Below, piece by piece: positions 47,086 to 59,816 of a DNA stretch of 64,000 nt; position 1 is the first letter of the stretch; each line of letters opens with the position of its first letter. The DNA comes from Tiliqua scincoides (taxonomy: Eukaryota; Chordata; Lepidosauria; Squamata; Scincidae). The notes beneath the pieces are model-generated. The model searched no databases. It had not been told where the DNA came from and worked only from the letters and a program-made list of their open reading frames with translations. A program made the position numbers and the translations under genes. The stretch lies in assembly GCF_035046505.1 (NCBI RefSeq), contig NC_089822.1, forward strand, positions 87,713,659 to 87,777,658, given 5' to 3'.

Positions 47086-47874
47086 ACAAGTTGATCCTAG
47101 TTGCATCCATGCCTTAACTGACAACTAATTTTTAACTGGGGCCAGATTTTGAACTGAGCAAGTGCTGACAGGCCCGTAACATGACCTCTGCTCAATGACA
47201 CACTTCTACGAAGTTGAGAACTGGGCAAAGGGCTCTTTAACATCTATCTCCCCAAAACTACATCAGAGGCCTTGTCAGCTTCCCCTCATAAATGTACCTC
47301 CCAGACAGACAGTTTTGCAAGTGATGAATCAGAATGCCCCACACCTGACAAACACACAGGAACAATGGCAATTCCCTTGCTGATCACTGTGTGCAACCTC
47401 AAATGCTAGCAGTGATTAGTATGGATGAACAGTAATTAGTGATGATGGCAGGGGAGTAGCAACACAGTAGTACAGTGAACACAGCAGTGAACTCTGGACA
47501 TGTAGATATCTCTTTGTGGAACTACTGCTTTCCTTATTTCGGATTTGCTACAATCAACACCACTCCAGTCACTGGAGAAGTGTAGTCTGAGAGCATGTTC
47601 ACATTAATAAAAGCTCAGAAAGCCCTGCTTACTTTCTTTGTTAAGGTCTGCAAGAGTGGGTTACCAGTTACTCAGTGGTGAGAGGAATGCACTTTGCATG
47701 TTCTTAGAGGTATTCACTTATTATTACTTCATATGTCCTGGGACTAAGAGAAGACCTGGCACACAGATTATCTAGGCCAAGAACCAAAAGGCCAATCACA
47801 GTAAAACAGGTAGATAGATTCTGGACATGGACCCTGGCTCAATGTAACATTTTGTAAAGGTTACAATACAGCAG

Positions 47875-48295
47875 CATTCTTCAACCTTGGGGTCTCCAGG
47901 ACTCCAATGGGGTCGTGAAGTCTCAGTTGTGAGGTTGCAGTAACATGGGTATGAAAAAGGTTGAAGACCACTGAACTAGAGCACCACCAGGTAAAGGGGG
48001 AGGCATATGTTATACCCCTTTATGTACCAGGAGATTGTGTCCTAGTTCAGCTCAGGTCCTTAGCAATTATGCTAAAATGGCTTTCACTAGTGCTAGGCTT
48101 CATTCTCTCTAATAAGAAAATTTGGTCATGGTGAACAGTGCTGGGAGGGCATTACTGGGGTAGGGAGTGGGCAGCTACTGGGGAGAGGTGAGAAGATATG
48201 GCCCTGGAGGGGGTTGGGATTGATGGTGGGTCTCCAGTCTCATACTTACTGATTGATTGACTGGTGGCATGAAAAAGGTTGAATACCACTGCAAT
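47875..48295. mobile_element. Two short hAT-like pieces
   Basis: CAGCATTCTTCAACCTTGGG and AAAAGGTTGAAGACCACTG (47871-47971) form one inverted pair. A second right end AAAAGGTTGAATACCACTG closes at about 48291. No target duplication is visible. Confidence 0.45.
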
Positions 48296-48514
48296 AGAAG
48301 AACTCCACTGTATTCTTTAAAGTTGTGGAAGCCTTTAAAGTTTTGGAGTTGATCGACAAACTGTGGAACTGTGATGTTCTGGGAAAAATAATGCAGTCTT
48401 CCCTTCAACTGAGGCATGCTGGAAAACACAAGGAGGGAGGATTCCTCAAAGTGGAAGGTGAGAATTCCCCCCACCATATGCACACTCTTAGTCACCACCA
48501 CCCCTTCCTCACTG

Positions 48515-48866
48515 GAAGTCCCATCCTATGCATGCCTACCCAGAAGCAAGTCCCATTATAGTCAATAGGTTTACTCCCAGGAAAGTGTGGGTCGGATTGC
48601 TGCCTGGGGGCCCCATCCTATCCAATTTTCCAGTGCTGGTACAGCTGTACCAATGGGGTGTGCGCTGCATCCTGTGGTGGGGAGGCAGTCCCAGAGGCCT
48701 CCTCAAGGTATGGGAACATGTGTTCTTTTACCTCAGGGCTGCACTGGTGCAGGAAAGTTGGCTAGGATTGCTGCCTTGGGCTGCAATCCTATGCACACTT
48801 TCCTGGGAGTAAGTTCTATTGAACACTGTGGGTCTTCCTTCTGAGTATATATGCACAGGATGGGGC
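48515..48866. mobile_element. Three adjacent MITEs upstream of SVEP1
   Basis: A class 2 copy (about 48517-48600), a class 1 copy (about 48606-48776, with CAACTTTCC-type inverted ends) and another class 2 copy (about 48778-48866) stand head to tail, less than 1 kb from the SVEP1 start. Confidence 0.6.
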
Positions 48867-48899
48867 TGTGGGACTCCTGCTGTGCTGTACAAAGTGTTT

Positions 48900-49336
48900 C
48901 CAATTGCCGTGGCACTCCTGGTATCTGGAGCTATCTCTCCATCCATCCTCTCCCTCCTTTTTTTTTTTCCCGCCAACTCCCCGCCCTTCCCTGCCTCCGT
49001 CCGGTGCTGCCTGCCAGACATATGGGATTAATCAGAGTTTAAGCCTCGGTGCCGATGTGTTTGCGTTGGGAATGTTGACAGCCTGGCAGATAGCGGAGGG
49101 GCTCTGGTGACAAGGAATCCGAGGCAGGCAGCGCCACTCACTCCAGCACAAAGCCAGCGAGGGAGGAGGAGGAAGAGAGCCGTGCCCCCCCCGTCTCCCC
49201 GGGCTGCAGCCCCTTCTCCTCCCGAGGTCGGGCCTGAGGAGCGAGAAAGGCGGCAGAGCCCGTGCGCCGAGCAGGGCGCGCGTCCCTCCAGCCCCTCCAC
49301 GTGCGCGCCAAGAGCGCACCAGGCGCGCCCCGAGGG
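48900..49336 (+). promoter_or_regulatory. SVEP1: SVEP1 promoter/5' UTR at the edge of a CpG island
   Basis: A T-run leads into a GC box CCCCGCCC (48979-48986). CpG density rises from about 49110 and stays high through exon 1 to about 49925. No TATA box is seen. The transcription start is not determinable from sequence. Confidence 0.5.
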
Positions 49337-49861
49337 ATGTGGCCCTTCCTGGGCGCCTACTTGTGGGGCGGCGTGTGGCTGGTGTGGGGCTGGACGCCCC
49401 CGCAGCCCCTCAACTGGAGCTCCCTGGCGGAGCTGCCCTCGCCCGGCGGGGCGGCGCTGCAGCCTCTGCTGGCGCCGCCGGCCGCCTCCGCGGAGGGCAA
49501 GGTGGAGCGGCTGGGGCGCGCCTTCAAGCGCCAGGTGCGGCGGCTGCGGGAGCAGAGCGGCCGGCTGGAGCTGGTCTTCCTGGTGGACGAGTCGTCCAGC
49601 GTGGGCCAGGCGAACTTCCGCAGCGAGCTGCGCTTCGTCAAGAAGCTGCTGTCCGACTTCCCCGTGGTGCCCACGGCCACGCGCGTCGCCATCGTCACCT
49701 TCTCCTCCAAGAACAACGTGGTGCCGCGCGTGGACTACATTTCGCCGCCGGCCCGGGCGCAGCACAAGCAGCACAAGTGCGCCCTGCTCAGCCGCGAGAT
49801 CCCGGCCATCGGCTACCGCGGGGGCGGCACCTACACCAAGGGCGCCTTCCAGCACGCAGCG
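49337..49861 (+). CDS. SVEP1: SVEP1 coding exon 1 (signal peptide, most of VWA domain)
   Basis: SVEP1 is a very large secreted adhesion protein with sushi, VWA, EGF and pentraxin domains. This exon encodes residues 1-175. It starts [19 protein letters not shown] (hydrophobic signal). A basic segment [10 protein letters not shown] follows, then the VWA start [14 protein letters not shown] with the metal-binding DxSxS motif at 84-88. Then come [20 protein letters not shown] and [10 protein letters not shown] with the MIDAS threonine near residue 165. NWS at 26-28 is a possible glycosylation site. The start is placed at the ATG that matches the human MWP... beginning; upstream in-frame starts are GTG only. 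The donor GCG/gtgagt starts at 49862 and the exon ends in phase 0. It lies in the CpG island. A 9-bp duplication gives QHKQHK (142-147). Confidence 0.96.
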
Positions 49862-49934
49862 GTGAGTGGGTGCAGGGGGCGCGCCAGCCAGCCAGCCAGG
49901 GCATTCCCCCCCCCTCGGCACGACGGCGAGTGAG

Positions 49935-50250
49935 GCTGCAGTCTTACCTGGGAGCAAGCCTCCTGGACGACAATGTGACTTACTTCTGAGTAGACATGTC
50001 TAGGATTGCGCTTGCAATCCTGTGCACACTTAACCTGGGAGCAAGCATCCTTGACTATAATGTGACTTCTGAGTAGACCTACCTAGGATTGAAGGCTGCA
50101 ATGCTATGCACACTTAACCAGGAGCAAGCCTCCTTGAATGTAATGTGACTTACTTCTGAGTAGACATGCCTAGGATTGGGCTCCAGGGCTGCAATCCTGT
50201 GCACACTTACCTGGGAGCAAGCCTCATTAACTATAATGTGACTTCTGAGC
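49935..50250. repeat. Tandem array of four class 2 MITE units
   Basis: Four successive units of about 80 bp each carry ACCTGGGAGCAAGC (or a variant), AATGTGACTT and CTTCTGAGTAGACATG with a CTAGGATTG end. They lie 75 bp after the SVEP1 exon 1 donor. Single copies follow at 50602-50688 and about 50737-50830. Confidence 0.8.
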
Positions 50251-50601
50251 AAAGGTGGAGCAATGCAGTGGTTGGGGGGGTGCATGAGCACTACCTTAAC
50301 TCCAGAGCCCAGGTCAACCAGGCGGGCAGACCTGGGCTCTCTGCTGAACTTTGGCCTCCATGGGGGAGGTTTGCTGGGCAGGTAGATCTGTGCTCCCATC
50401 TGAATTTGAAGCCCAGATTCCAGCTGCCCTCTCAAGTCACCTCTTCCAGGTGGATACACCAGGACTCCTGACCAGATGTGAGCTCACTGCCAACACCCCA
50501 CCCAGTGGTCATTCCCCTGGCACTCAACTTTCCTCCACATCCTGGAGGGCTCCCTTCCCCACTGGTGCTTCTGAGTAGACATGCATGGGATTGGGCTGTA
50601 A

Positions 50602-50688
50602 GGCAATTCCAGCCACACTTACTTGGGAGTAGGCCCCATTGACTAAAATGGGGCTTACCTCTGAATAGGCATGTCTAGGATTGGCCCC
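50602..50688. mobile_element. Harbinger-like MITE (class 2, short)
   Basis: The ends are GGCAATTCCAGCCACAC and ATGTCTAGGATTGGCCCC. TAA lies on both sides (50599-50601 and 50689-50691). Confidence 0.8.
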
Positions 50689-50999
50689 TAATGCAGGTTT
50701 GCGATGTGGTGCCACTAAAAGCCTGTGCTGGGGTGAGGCTGAAATCCTACCCTATGCACACTTCCCGGAGTAAGTCCCATTGAACACAATGGGACTTACT
50801 TCTGAGTAGACATGTCTAGGATTGGACAGCCAATCACAGCCATGGTGTTGATCCATGGTGTTGAGGGGAAGTGGCTATCCCCCCATTCACACATGTGTGT
50901 GAACATCCTTTCATTTCTGGATGCATGGTGCTTATCCCTGCTGCATGTGTGCCCCTTGACAGCAGCATCTCCAAATGAGTTGCATGTGGGATAGGGCTG

Positions 51000-52040
51000 C
51001 TGCAGATAACAACGGCTAGGGCAGAACTTTCTTTTATTTTCACATCATCTCAAGGTTTTTCAAGGGGAGTCAGGAACAAGCTAGATGTAGTGAGTGGGGG
51101 GGGGGGGGCTGATACATTCTGGCCACAGCATTGGGGAGGGTGTAGTTTAATCCTGCAGCAATACCCTTTCCCTATTGGAAAATCCCCTCACCTTAAACCA
51201 GAGAGGATTAAAGGAAATGTATGTAAAATACAAGCACTTGTCTTTCCCTTCTTCATAAGTAATTACAAGTTTGGGTGACAGTTTCCTTTAGGAAATATTG
51301 GCAAAAGGGTTATCCAGGGCTGTGACAACAGTCCCTTTCCCTCTTCTTTCAGTTCATCTCTCTCTCTCTCACTCACACACACACACACACACACACAGAG
51401 ATATCAAAGAACCCATCCTGGAACCTCCAACACACAACATGTTTCATGCATCTTGCTTCTCACTGAGTAGAGAAGAGTGGTAGGTAGAGAAATCAAGTAA
51501 CTTACATGTATGAAGCACACCTTGATGACCAGCATTTTAATGTGTGAACCGATTCCAGGTTGCAGTCATGAAGGAAGAACATCCATGTCTGTATCAGCCT
51601 TTAGTGTTCCTGCCCATGGGAATGAATAGTATGAGAAGCAGAGCTTTTGCTATATTCAAATGGTAGAAGCTTTATGTGTCAGTTTGAACATAGCTCATGC
51701 AGAATAAAAAACAAATGGAAAGCCCCATGTTTCAATCAAACCTGTATTGAAAACAGTGCAGACTTTATATTCAAATTACAGAAAGTTTTCAGGTCTTTTG
51801 AGTCTTACCTGTGCTGTATGCAGGATAGGAAATAGAAGAAAGCTCTTTAAAAACAAAATGTATAGGTTTTACCTTGACAAGAAAAGCCTCTTCAGGTCTC
51901 AGTGAGAAAAGCAAGATATAAATCTTATAAATAAGATAGAATCATCAGACAGCGGGGTTGGAGGTGAAACACAAAATAACTTCTAATGTCAAATGTGAAC
52001 ATATATGCACAGAATGATTGGACCCATATTCAGAACCTCA
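51000..52040. other. SVEP1 intron 1: no gene seen
   Basis: A G-run is at about 51097-51107 and a TC/AC microsatellite at 51356-51398. The rest is unrecognised. Confidence 0.55.
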
Positions 52041-52053
52041 TGTGTGCGCCATG

Positions 52054-52367
52054 GGGTGACCAGATGTCATAACTGCAAAAGAAGGCAAGGCACCCCAAAA
52101 TGTAGGACAGCCAAGAAAAATGTAGGACATGACAAAATAGAAGCTGAAAACACTTGTATATTGATTTCATGTGGTTAATTTAAACATTATATTACTTATT
52201 ACTTATTAAATTAAAAACTATATTACATATAATTTGCTAATTACAAGAAGGCTATGAGCTGCCTGTAGTGGCCTATTTACAGGGAAAAGGAGGACCTTTA
52301 AGTTCTCCAGGACAGGAGGCTAAAAAAGAGGACTTGTCCTGGTAAAAGAGGACGTCTGATCACCCTG
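52054..52367. mobile_element. hAT-like element
   Basis: The left end is GGGTGACCAGATGTC and the right end GACGTCTGATCACCCTG, an inverted pair. Flanks are GCGCCATG and GCACCATT. The middle is AT-rich, with AAAAGAGGAC motifs near the end. Confidence 0.7.
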
Positions 52368-52994
52368 GCACCATTTATGAGGGGATATTTTGACACAATA
52401 TTGATGTGTTTTTATTTTTCTATCTCTGTGCACACTTCTTACCTAATGCAATAACATTCATAACTGCAAATGCATTAACCACTTATTTATGGAAGAAGAG
52501 TTTCATGGTCACATGAATATGTAGCATATGCTATAGGATTCTGGAAATCTTCATGAGAGTTAAGTGTAGGGTTTGAGATTAATCCTGAAAATCTTATTTA
52601 AAAGATGGTAACCTTTTAATGTTGTAGCAGTCTTGATACTCTGTCACCTGACACTGTAGGGAAAAGATAAGACTTCCAACCTGATTAACTGTATATAGGG
52701 CAGAACTTATTCAATTTCACAGTCACTTGCTTTGGGGCATTAAAGTCATCCTTACACTGCAACTTGACCAGGTTTTGTTTGTCCACTATGTGCAATATGA
52801 AATGCTATGCACTTCTAAATAGATTTTAAAACATTATTATAATTGTTTATTAAAACGTAGGACATGGTTAAGTATTTATAAATTCCAGTCCAAAGATATC
52901 TATCTGTAAACAAAATGGTAGCGTGTGAGCATGTGTTTGATTTAAACAGGAATTGGGAAAATGTACTGGCTACTCTAAGGACATAGATGCTTAA

Positions 52995-53488
52995 CAGCCC
53001 AATTCAATTCCTGATGGCTCCTGGAGCTGCTAGAGGCCTCCTCAGGGGAAGGGAAATTTTGTCCCCTTCTCCCCAAGTAAGGATGCAGGGGCCACAATGG
53101 GTTTCCTGCAGTCTGTGCCAGCTATTTTGCCAGTGCAGACTAGAGAAGCTCCTTGTCAGGCTTTGCAGCTTGACATGGAGCATAGGATCCTGCGGAGCAG
53201 CACTCCGCCAGTCCCACCCCCCTCCTGGCCCGGTTCTTCTCTTCGTCCTGCCCTCCCCCCATGACAGAATGCCTCTTCCAACCCCCAAGGACCTCATCAC
53301 TGCCTGGAGCTCTTAACTAGCTCTGGGCAGCATCTGTCTAGTGCTGAACTCAGCGCCAACTGGCACTGGACTGACGCCGGCACTGATTCCTCACCTGGTG
53401 TCGTGGACATGCCTTACGGCACATTTGCGACACTCAGTGCTGGTGCCAGAGCTCAGTGCTGGTGCTGAGGTTAGATTGGATTGGGCCC
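52995..53488. mobile_element. Harbinger-like MITE (class 1, long)
   Basis: The ends are CAGCCCAATTCAATTCC and AGATTGGATTGGGCCC. TAA lies on both sides (52992-52994 and 53489-53491). The interior is GC-rich and non-coding. Confidence 0.75.
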
Positions 53489-53736
53489 TAAATCAGCTCT
53501 TTTTTTTTTCAAATATTGAATTCAAATGTGAATTCAGCGTTGGGTAAAAGCAAACATTCGCGTTTAAAATGTCTCTCTTTTCTACCATGCGCTAGTGAAG
53601 TCACAAATTTCAGAAAGGTGAAATCTGTTTTTCATTGACCTGAATTTTTAACTTTCATCAACTTAAATGGGTTTGTTCATACAAAAAACTGTTGGTGTGA
53701 TTCTCCCTCCCCAAACAAAATCCATACTTTGGTCTT

Positions 53737-56110
53737 TTTTTTTTTTTCAAAAACTATAAACAAATACACATAACACAAAAAACATAACACACTTTACTAT
53801 ACAAAAAGCACAAAGGGTGCAGGAAATCATTATCATATATTACTAAAACTAATAAATTACATATCTTGATCAGTTCCTCTTCTAAATTTACCTCTTAATA
53901 TTCCTTTTTCATTCATCATACATGTATCATATCAAAGATAATATATATGTAATACAATCCTCTAAATGCCCTATCATATATTTCTAAAACTTCATTAGCA
54001 ACCAAGCAGGGTTTTTTCCCCTTGTTCAATTTACGTTGATTTTCATTGTTAATCCAAAACTTCTAAAAGTCTGTCCATTTCCGTCACATTCATTATTTTC
54101 TCTATTAATTCATTTTTCATTAGTATTTTAGAATCCTTCCAATACCTAACATATAAGATCGTCACTACAGTTAAAATAATAATAACTAGGTATACATCAT
54201 TTTCTTTATCTATAATCTCTAAAATAATGTAAAATTTATTGCTCTAATAAGTTTTTTTAAATACTTCCCATTGATCTATTGTGATATCATGGCCTATATT
54301 TTATGCCCAATTTTATCATGCATTGTTTTACTGTTTCTTCTTACATCTCAGTCCAATAGTCCATCTTATAATGCATATATTAATTTGATCTCAATCTTTC
54401 TTTAACATAAATAGCAACATCTTTTCTTTTTTTAATCTGAAACCGCAAAAACCTCTCCTAATTTTTTATTCCCCAACAATGCCCTATTCATTAGTCATCA
54501 CGTTTCTTTTTGCTGGTCTTCCTTACTTTTTGTCTTTTTCTTGTTGCTATTGGTGAGCACCTCTTACTTGCTCCTCTAAGCTCTTCCCTCTCTGATTCAT
54601 CTGTTGTTCCTAAATCATCTGATTTCTTTTCATCCGACTCCATTTCTGGTCTATATTCTAATTCTTTTCTTCTCAATTTCTCTTCCTCCTTTTCTTCCTT
54701 TCTTATATCATCTTTCATCTCTGTACTCAAGAAGTTTTCTGCTTTCATTGTTGAATTTATATCTCTGTGTCTGATACTGAAAAAACATACCTTCTGGAGA
54801 AAGCCATCTGTATGGTATTTACCTTTTTCTTAAAATTTTTTGTCAGGTTTTCATATTCTTTTCTCTTCTTCCTTACTCTCCATGGAACATGTCTCAAAAT
54901 GTTGACTTTCTTATCATCCACTGTCCATTCCTTTTCCTGTGAGGCCTTCACTAATTTATCTCTGTAAAATGTTCTGATTAATTTCACATGGTTTTCTTTT
55001 GGCAATTCGTGTTTTCTTAGATAAGAAGTGCTCACTCTTCTCACTGAGTCCAATTCTTTAGATATCTCCTTCATTGGTGTATCAATCCATTCTGATATTA
55101 ATCTGACAATCTTCTTTCTTCTCTGGTATATTTTGTATCCTCACCACTCGAGCTGCACTATCCATCTGAATTTCCATTAACGTTGTCTCTGCATCATGCT
55201 GATTTTCTTCTATCTCCAATATTTTAGCTTGATATTTTCTTATCTTTTGTTTATTTTCTTCTGATGTAATTTTCACCTCCATCAGTTGTCCACTAAGATC
55301 ATCTAATTGTTTCATTAAAGTATCCACACTTGCTTGAGTCTGTACAGATTGGTTTGTTAGTTGCTGTACCATCACCAACAGTTTTTCTATGTTGTTTGCA
55401 CAGTTTTCTATGTTGTGTCTATGCACAGTCTGTTACCAGTCTTTCCCTTTCAGTTCCTCTTGTACTAATTTTCCAAATCCCGTCTCCGATGCTGGCGAGC
55501 CTTGGACTTTCACTGTTTTGCCCACCATCTTCATTCTTCCTTCCTTCTGCTCGCAATGTTCTTTATGGCCACTAGATGTCCTCAGCGTATTATCTTCCTT
55601 GCTTCACTTATAAACACAAATCCAGTTCTTGCAATGTCTTAAAAAACCCACTAGATGTCACTAGATGTCACTGGTGCACTGTTTTATTTATAATTTCTCT
55701 TATCTTGTTTAGACTTGTAACCTTGGCAACGCAGGAATGTCGGACCGCAGAAATGTCAAAACATCCAGCCGTTCCTTCAGGCACTCCCAAACGATAGTAA
55801 CAAACCAAGGCAATAAATGTTCCAATACACAAACTTTTCAAGGACAGTTAATTTTTAATCCACCAAAATTCAAAGTTGTAAAGTTATAATTGTATTTTCA
55901 TATATCCATAGCAAGCTTGGTAAATCTCCTCTACAATTTCTCCTCACACTGATAAACAGCTGGGGGGGAACCTTTCCCCCTCCTCCTCTTCTCACGGCAA
56001 GAAAACAAATCAGGCAATCAAATTACTCAGTCCACGCCAGGCATACACAAACGGAATAACACTTACTTAAGTCTTTCAACGTCTTTCCCTGCAGGGGTCT
56101 TCAGCTTGAT
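53737..56110 (-). mobile_element. L1-type LINE, internally deleted, keeps ORF1 region
   Basis: Read on the minus strand: a 5' part (about 56110-55535), an ORF1 region with ATG at 55534, then a poly-A end (the T-run at 53737-53749). The ORF1 region has a coiled coil (NNIEKLLVMVQQLTNQ, TLMKQLDDLSGQLMEVKIT), an RRM start (AARVVRIQNIPEK) and a C-terminal domain (IRTFYRDKLVKAS, NILRHVPWRVRKKRKEYENL), ending in a charged KKRDD tail. One in-frame stop lies near 55434, and frame changes occur between 55082 and 55074 and again near 54750. After ORF1 only about 750 bp remain. They include pieces that look like the end of ORF2 (WTEM, EETVKQCMIK, YWKDSK), so nearly all of ORF2, with the reverse transcriptase, is missing. 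It lies in SVEP1 intron 1. Confidence 0.8.
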
Positions 56111-56689
56111 TCAAAATGAATTCTTCACCATTGCTGCCAAGATGGCAGAATCTCCTGGGAAAGCCCCCTGGCCGGGCTTTATCTCCTCAGGAATCATGCC
56201 ATCACATGAAGGAGTTTGTCTCTCCTGACAAACAATCCTCGGATCTCCTTGGATCCGCAGTTTTTGAGGAAAAACAGAGTGACTTTAAAGAGCCCGAGAG
56301 AGGCACATCTGTTCAGCTGCTGGCTGGCCTCTCCATACTTTGGTCCTAAAAGCATTGCAGAGAAAGAAATTCAGTTGAAATCAAAACTACTCACTTCCAT
56401 ACAATAGCTGGGGTCCAAAGGGGGAAGGCTGACAAGTTTTTTGTGATTTTAGACTCCCTAACCTCATACTGAATGCCATTGTGGAATGAAGTACTGTTTG
56501 TCCTTAAACGTAAGTGTTAAAAGACTATGAGGTTGTCCTTTAACATATGTGGGGCCCCACTTGGGCCCTGCACTACTGGAACTAGAATTCTGACTGTGCA
56601 AGGTCCTCTCTGGGTGGCAAACAACAACACACCATTTTGTACAACCAGGGCAAAGCAGCAAGTGGCCTCACAATGACTCCTGGTGCCAG

Positions 56690-57000
56690 ACATCAGTGTG
56701 GGGACAGGTGGGAGTTGGGGGTGAGCTGATAGGGGTGGGAAAGGGGTAGATTGAGGCCAGGAAGGGTGCACTATCAGAGACACCACCAATATCCTACCCC
56801 CTTCCCAGTCTTGAGCCACCTTCTTGGGTCCATCAGGACTTGTACCAGCAAAATTGCTGGTGAAGGTTCTGGTAGACCCATTTGGGTGGCAGAGGCTTAC
56901 CCCTGGGCAAGGGAACAAATGTTCTTTTGCCCAGGTGAGACTTCTGGGACTCTCTCCTCTCCCCACAAGATGCTTTATGCTCTGGTGGTGTGGTTGCATT
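56690..57000. mobile_element. GC-rich MITE remnant of the CCAATCC group
   Basis: It shares TTGTACCAGCAAAATTGCTGG, GAGGCTTACCCCTGGGCAAG and GGAACAAATGTTC with other copies. Borders are uncertain. Confidence 0.45.
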
Positions 57001-57048
57001 TGTTGAGAATTGTAGTTCTGATCCTTGGTGATCACTTGTACCATGTAA

Positions 57049-57131
57049 GCCTATGCATGTTTACTCAGAGATAAGACTCACTATACTCTGTGGGTCTTAC
57101 TACCTAGCAAATGTGTTTAGGATTGCAGTCC
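57049..57131. mobile_element. Harbinger-like MITE (class 2, short)
   Basis: It holds GCCTATGCATGTTTACTCAG and TTTAGGATTGCAGTCC. TAA lies on both sides (57046-57048 and 57132-57134). Confidence 0.75.
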
Positions 57132-57394
57132 TAATCAATTTGGACAAATAAAATACAGGGTTAGGTGATCAAGGCAAAGTTATCTTATTCTTTAGCAGCA
57201 GAGTCTTGAATCTACCTACCAGTAGCTGTACATTTTGAGATAGGAGCACACATTTAAAGTTTGGATGTCCTTATGGACAACTTGAATCTTACAGAGTTGA
57301 AGCAGCCATTTTAGATTTGCTTTATTATTATTTCTTGTATTTGTATCTTGCGCTTGATGGTGACTGTCCCAAGATCATGTACAGGCAAATTCTA

Positions 57395-59230
57395 TCATGG
57401 ATTGGGCTGCTTCATGGAGGGCTTTACAACAGCAGAACACAGTTCTGCTGCTGTAAAATGGCCTCTGGCGGCAACTATTTTAGGTGTGATGCCGCATCTG
57501 GTGGCAGCCCGAGAGGCCAGCCTCTAGGTAGGTTTGTACAGAGGCAGGGTGTACAGAGGTAGGTTTGACAGTGGTGGGGGTGGAACAAGTTAGGGAGGGA
57601 GTGGAATGGGGGAGTGAAGGGAGTGGATCAGGGCTGGAAGGGAGGCAGATTGGGAGAGCTGTTGGCAGCACTTGTATGCCCCAATATCCTAAACCCATCT
57701 GTCTCCCTTACTGCCATTGTTGCACACTTTGGATTTATGCCTTCTAAACAGCGTGTAGATCTGAAGTGTACGTGGTGGTGATGGACGCTTTCCTTGGGTA
57801 AGTTAGCAAACATTCAGTTACTCTGGGAAGACCTTTCCAATTGTTCTGCAGATACAGCATGCACTCCATTGGTGTGGTTGCATTGGTGTGGGGGCAATTC
57901 GGGTAGGTTTGGTCTGTTAGTGAGTGGGGATTTGAGCTGAATATTCCTGAGCCAAAGTTCAGCACTCTGTGCTATGCTTCAGCAGGGGAAACACACAATA
58001 GTACTATGGTAGTTGCAAATATTATCTCTCTACATACCTGGGATGGCAGCGATGGTGGAGGTGGGGGAGGAGAAGAACAGTACTTACCCTGATACCATAA
58101 TATACTGATAACACAGTGTTTTCATGGAGACTGGGTACATGAAAAAGTATACATGTGCAGCTGATATAGCAGTGTTCATCTAGCTGAAATCATCTATATG
58201 GAGCTATTCTGAGTGGTAGTGGTGGAAGAAAGCAGAAGGAGTGACAAATAGGACAGGTGAATGGTCATCCATACCTAACTCATGGTTTGTAAAGCAATGC
58301 AAAATATATGAATTGTTTTAATTATACAGAATACATTTGGCACAGCTCAGTGGTTTGATGTAATTGCAGTGTAGCTTTCTGAGCTCAGTTATTCACCTTT
58401 GCTCTGAAATATAATTTTAATTTTAAGAGACCTTGGCATTAGTCTCTTAAGAAATCTCTTCCTAAAGATAATAGAAGAACCTCTGAGTTGTATTTATCTC
58501 CATCTCCCTTGGAAGTGCAATTACTCTCTGCGATAGAAGAAACAAAGGCAGCCAGTCATATATCTGCTGCTGGCTGAGCTGAAAGAAGGAATGCAATTCG
58601 TTATCTTACTAAGTGGTGTGAGAAAGAAAAATAGTTGAATATTTTTTTTCCTCGAGTGTTTTAAGAGAAACATTTACTGAGACAACAGACTTTGCACAGA
58701 CAGGTTAATCAATTACAAGATGTTAAAAGACCTAATGGGCAGCACAGTCCTAACTTGCGCTGGATCAGGGAGGCCGACAAGGCTGCCCCGTATTCAGTGT
58801 GAGTTTGGGGCTGAAAGTGGCTGAGCCCGGGGCAAGCGGAATTGCTTCCCCTTACCCTGCAGCCCCAATGGGGTACTTGGATCGCAACATCTAAAGAGGT
58901 GGTGCAGATCCAAGCAACCTGGAGCTGCCCCGGGCTGCCTGGGAATGGGGATAGGATCTGGCATATCTGCTGGATCCTGTCTTGCTCCCCTGCCACCTGC
59001 CTTCCCCCGCCCCAAAACGTCTCCTACCTGTCCTCTCCACACACACACACCCTGACCCTCACGCTGGCCGAGCTCGGCCAGTGTGGACTTGTGTTCCTCC
59101 ATCACCTTGGAGTCTGGATCTGGCCTCTACAGGCCGGTGCACCCATGTGTGTTGACTGGCTGACTTCAGAGGAGGCACAAATGATTGCAACCTTCTCAGG
59201 CTGGTGCAAGGGACTTTCACCAGCCTAGAG
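57395..59230. other. SVEP1 intron 1: MITE remains, no gene
   Basis: GC-rich MITE-like blocks lie at about 57395-57700 (GATTGGGCTGCTTCATGG, CAGCAGAACACAGTTCTGCTG) and about 58735-59230 (GGCAGCACAGTCCTAAC, CAGGCTGGTGCAAGG). Between them is unrecognised AT-rich sequence. Confidence 0.5.
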
Positions 59231-59816
59231 TGGCTTATTGATTCTAAGGGAATTAAAGGAACTTTTAGGAGTACTTTGGGATGGATTTTAAGCCTTGCTT
59301 CAGAATTTAAAATAACCTTTCAGTTTTGGAGAGTTGTGAACTATTTTCTGCTAGTTGTAGCAAGGCTAAATACTCAAGAAAAGAATAGCTGCTAGAGGAT
59401 CAACAATAGTGAGAACGCTAACAGAAGTCCTGTAGGAGCTATGAGTCTAGGTTCTCACTGCTTTCTGCTCCAAAGTGAAATGAAGAAAAATCTCCCCTTT
59501 GCAAAGTGGAGAGGTGAGTCATGAGTGTGACAGAGGGGAATCTGAGTAGAGTTTGCTGCTATCTGCAGTTTTGGGTCCCTGTGGATACCAGGGGGACACC
59601 TGTAAATTATTTTGGTTTTTAATAGCACTTCCATTTTCATTTCTAGTGCTGAAATAATTTCTGACTTTGGGGCTTGTCCATTGCTAGACAACACCACTTT
59701 AATGTTGCTTTATTTTAAACATAAGTTATTTTTAGAGTGGCTTATTTTAAAGTAGTACCTCCATGGCCATCCAGTTTTAAACCCCCATTCTTTCTGAAGA
59801 CATATTGGATGGATAA

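Noticed and set aside
49028-49957. 309-codon minus-strand open frame over SVEP1 exon 1
   Set aside because: It is the shadow of a GC-rich coding exon and CpG island; the plus strand has clear SVEP1 homology and splice sites.
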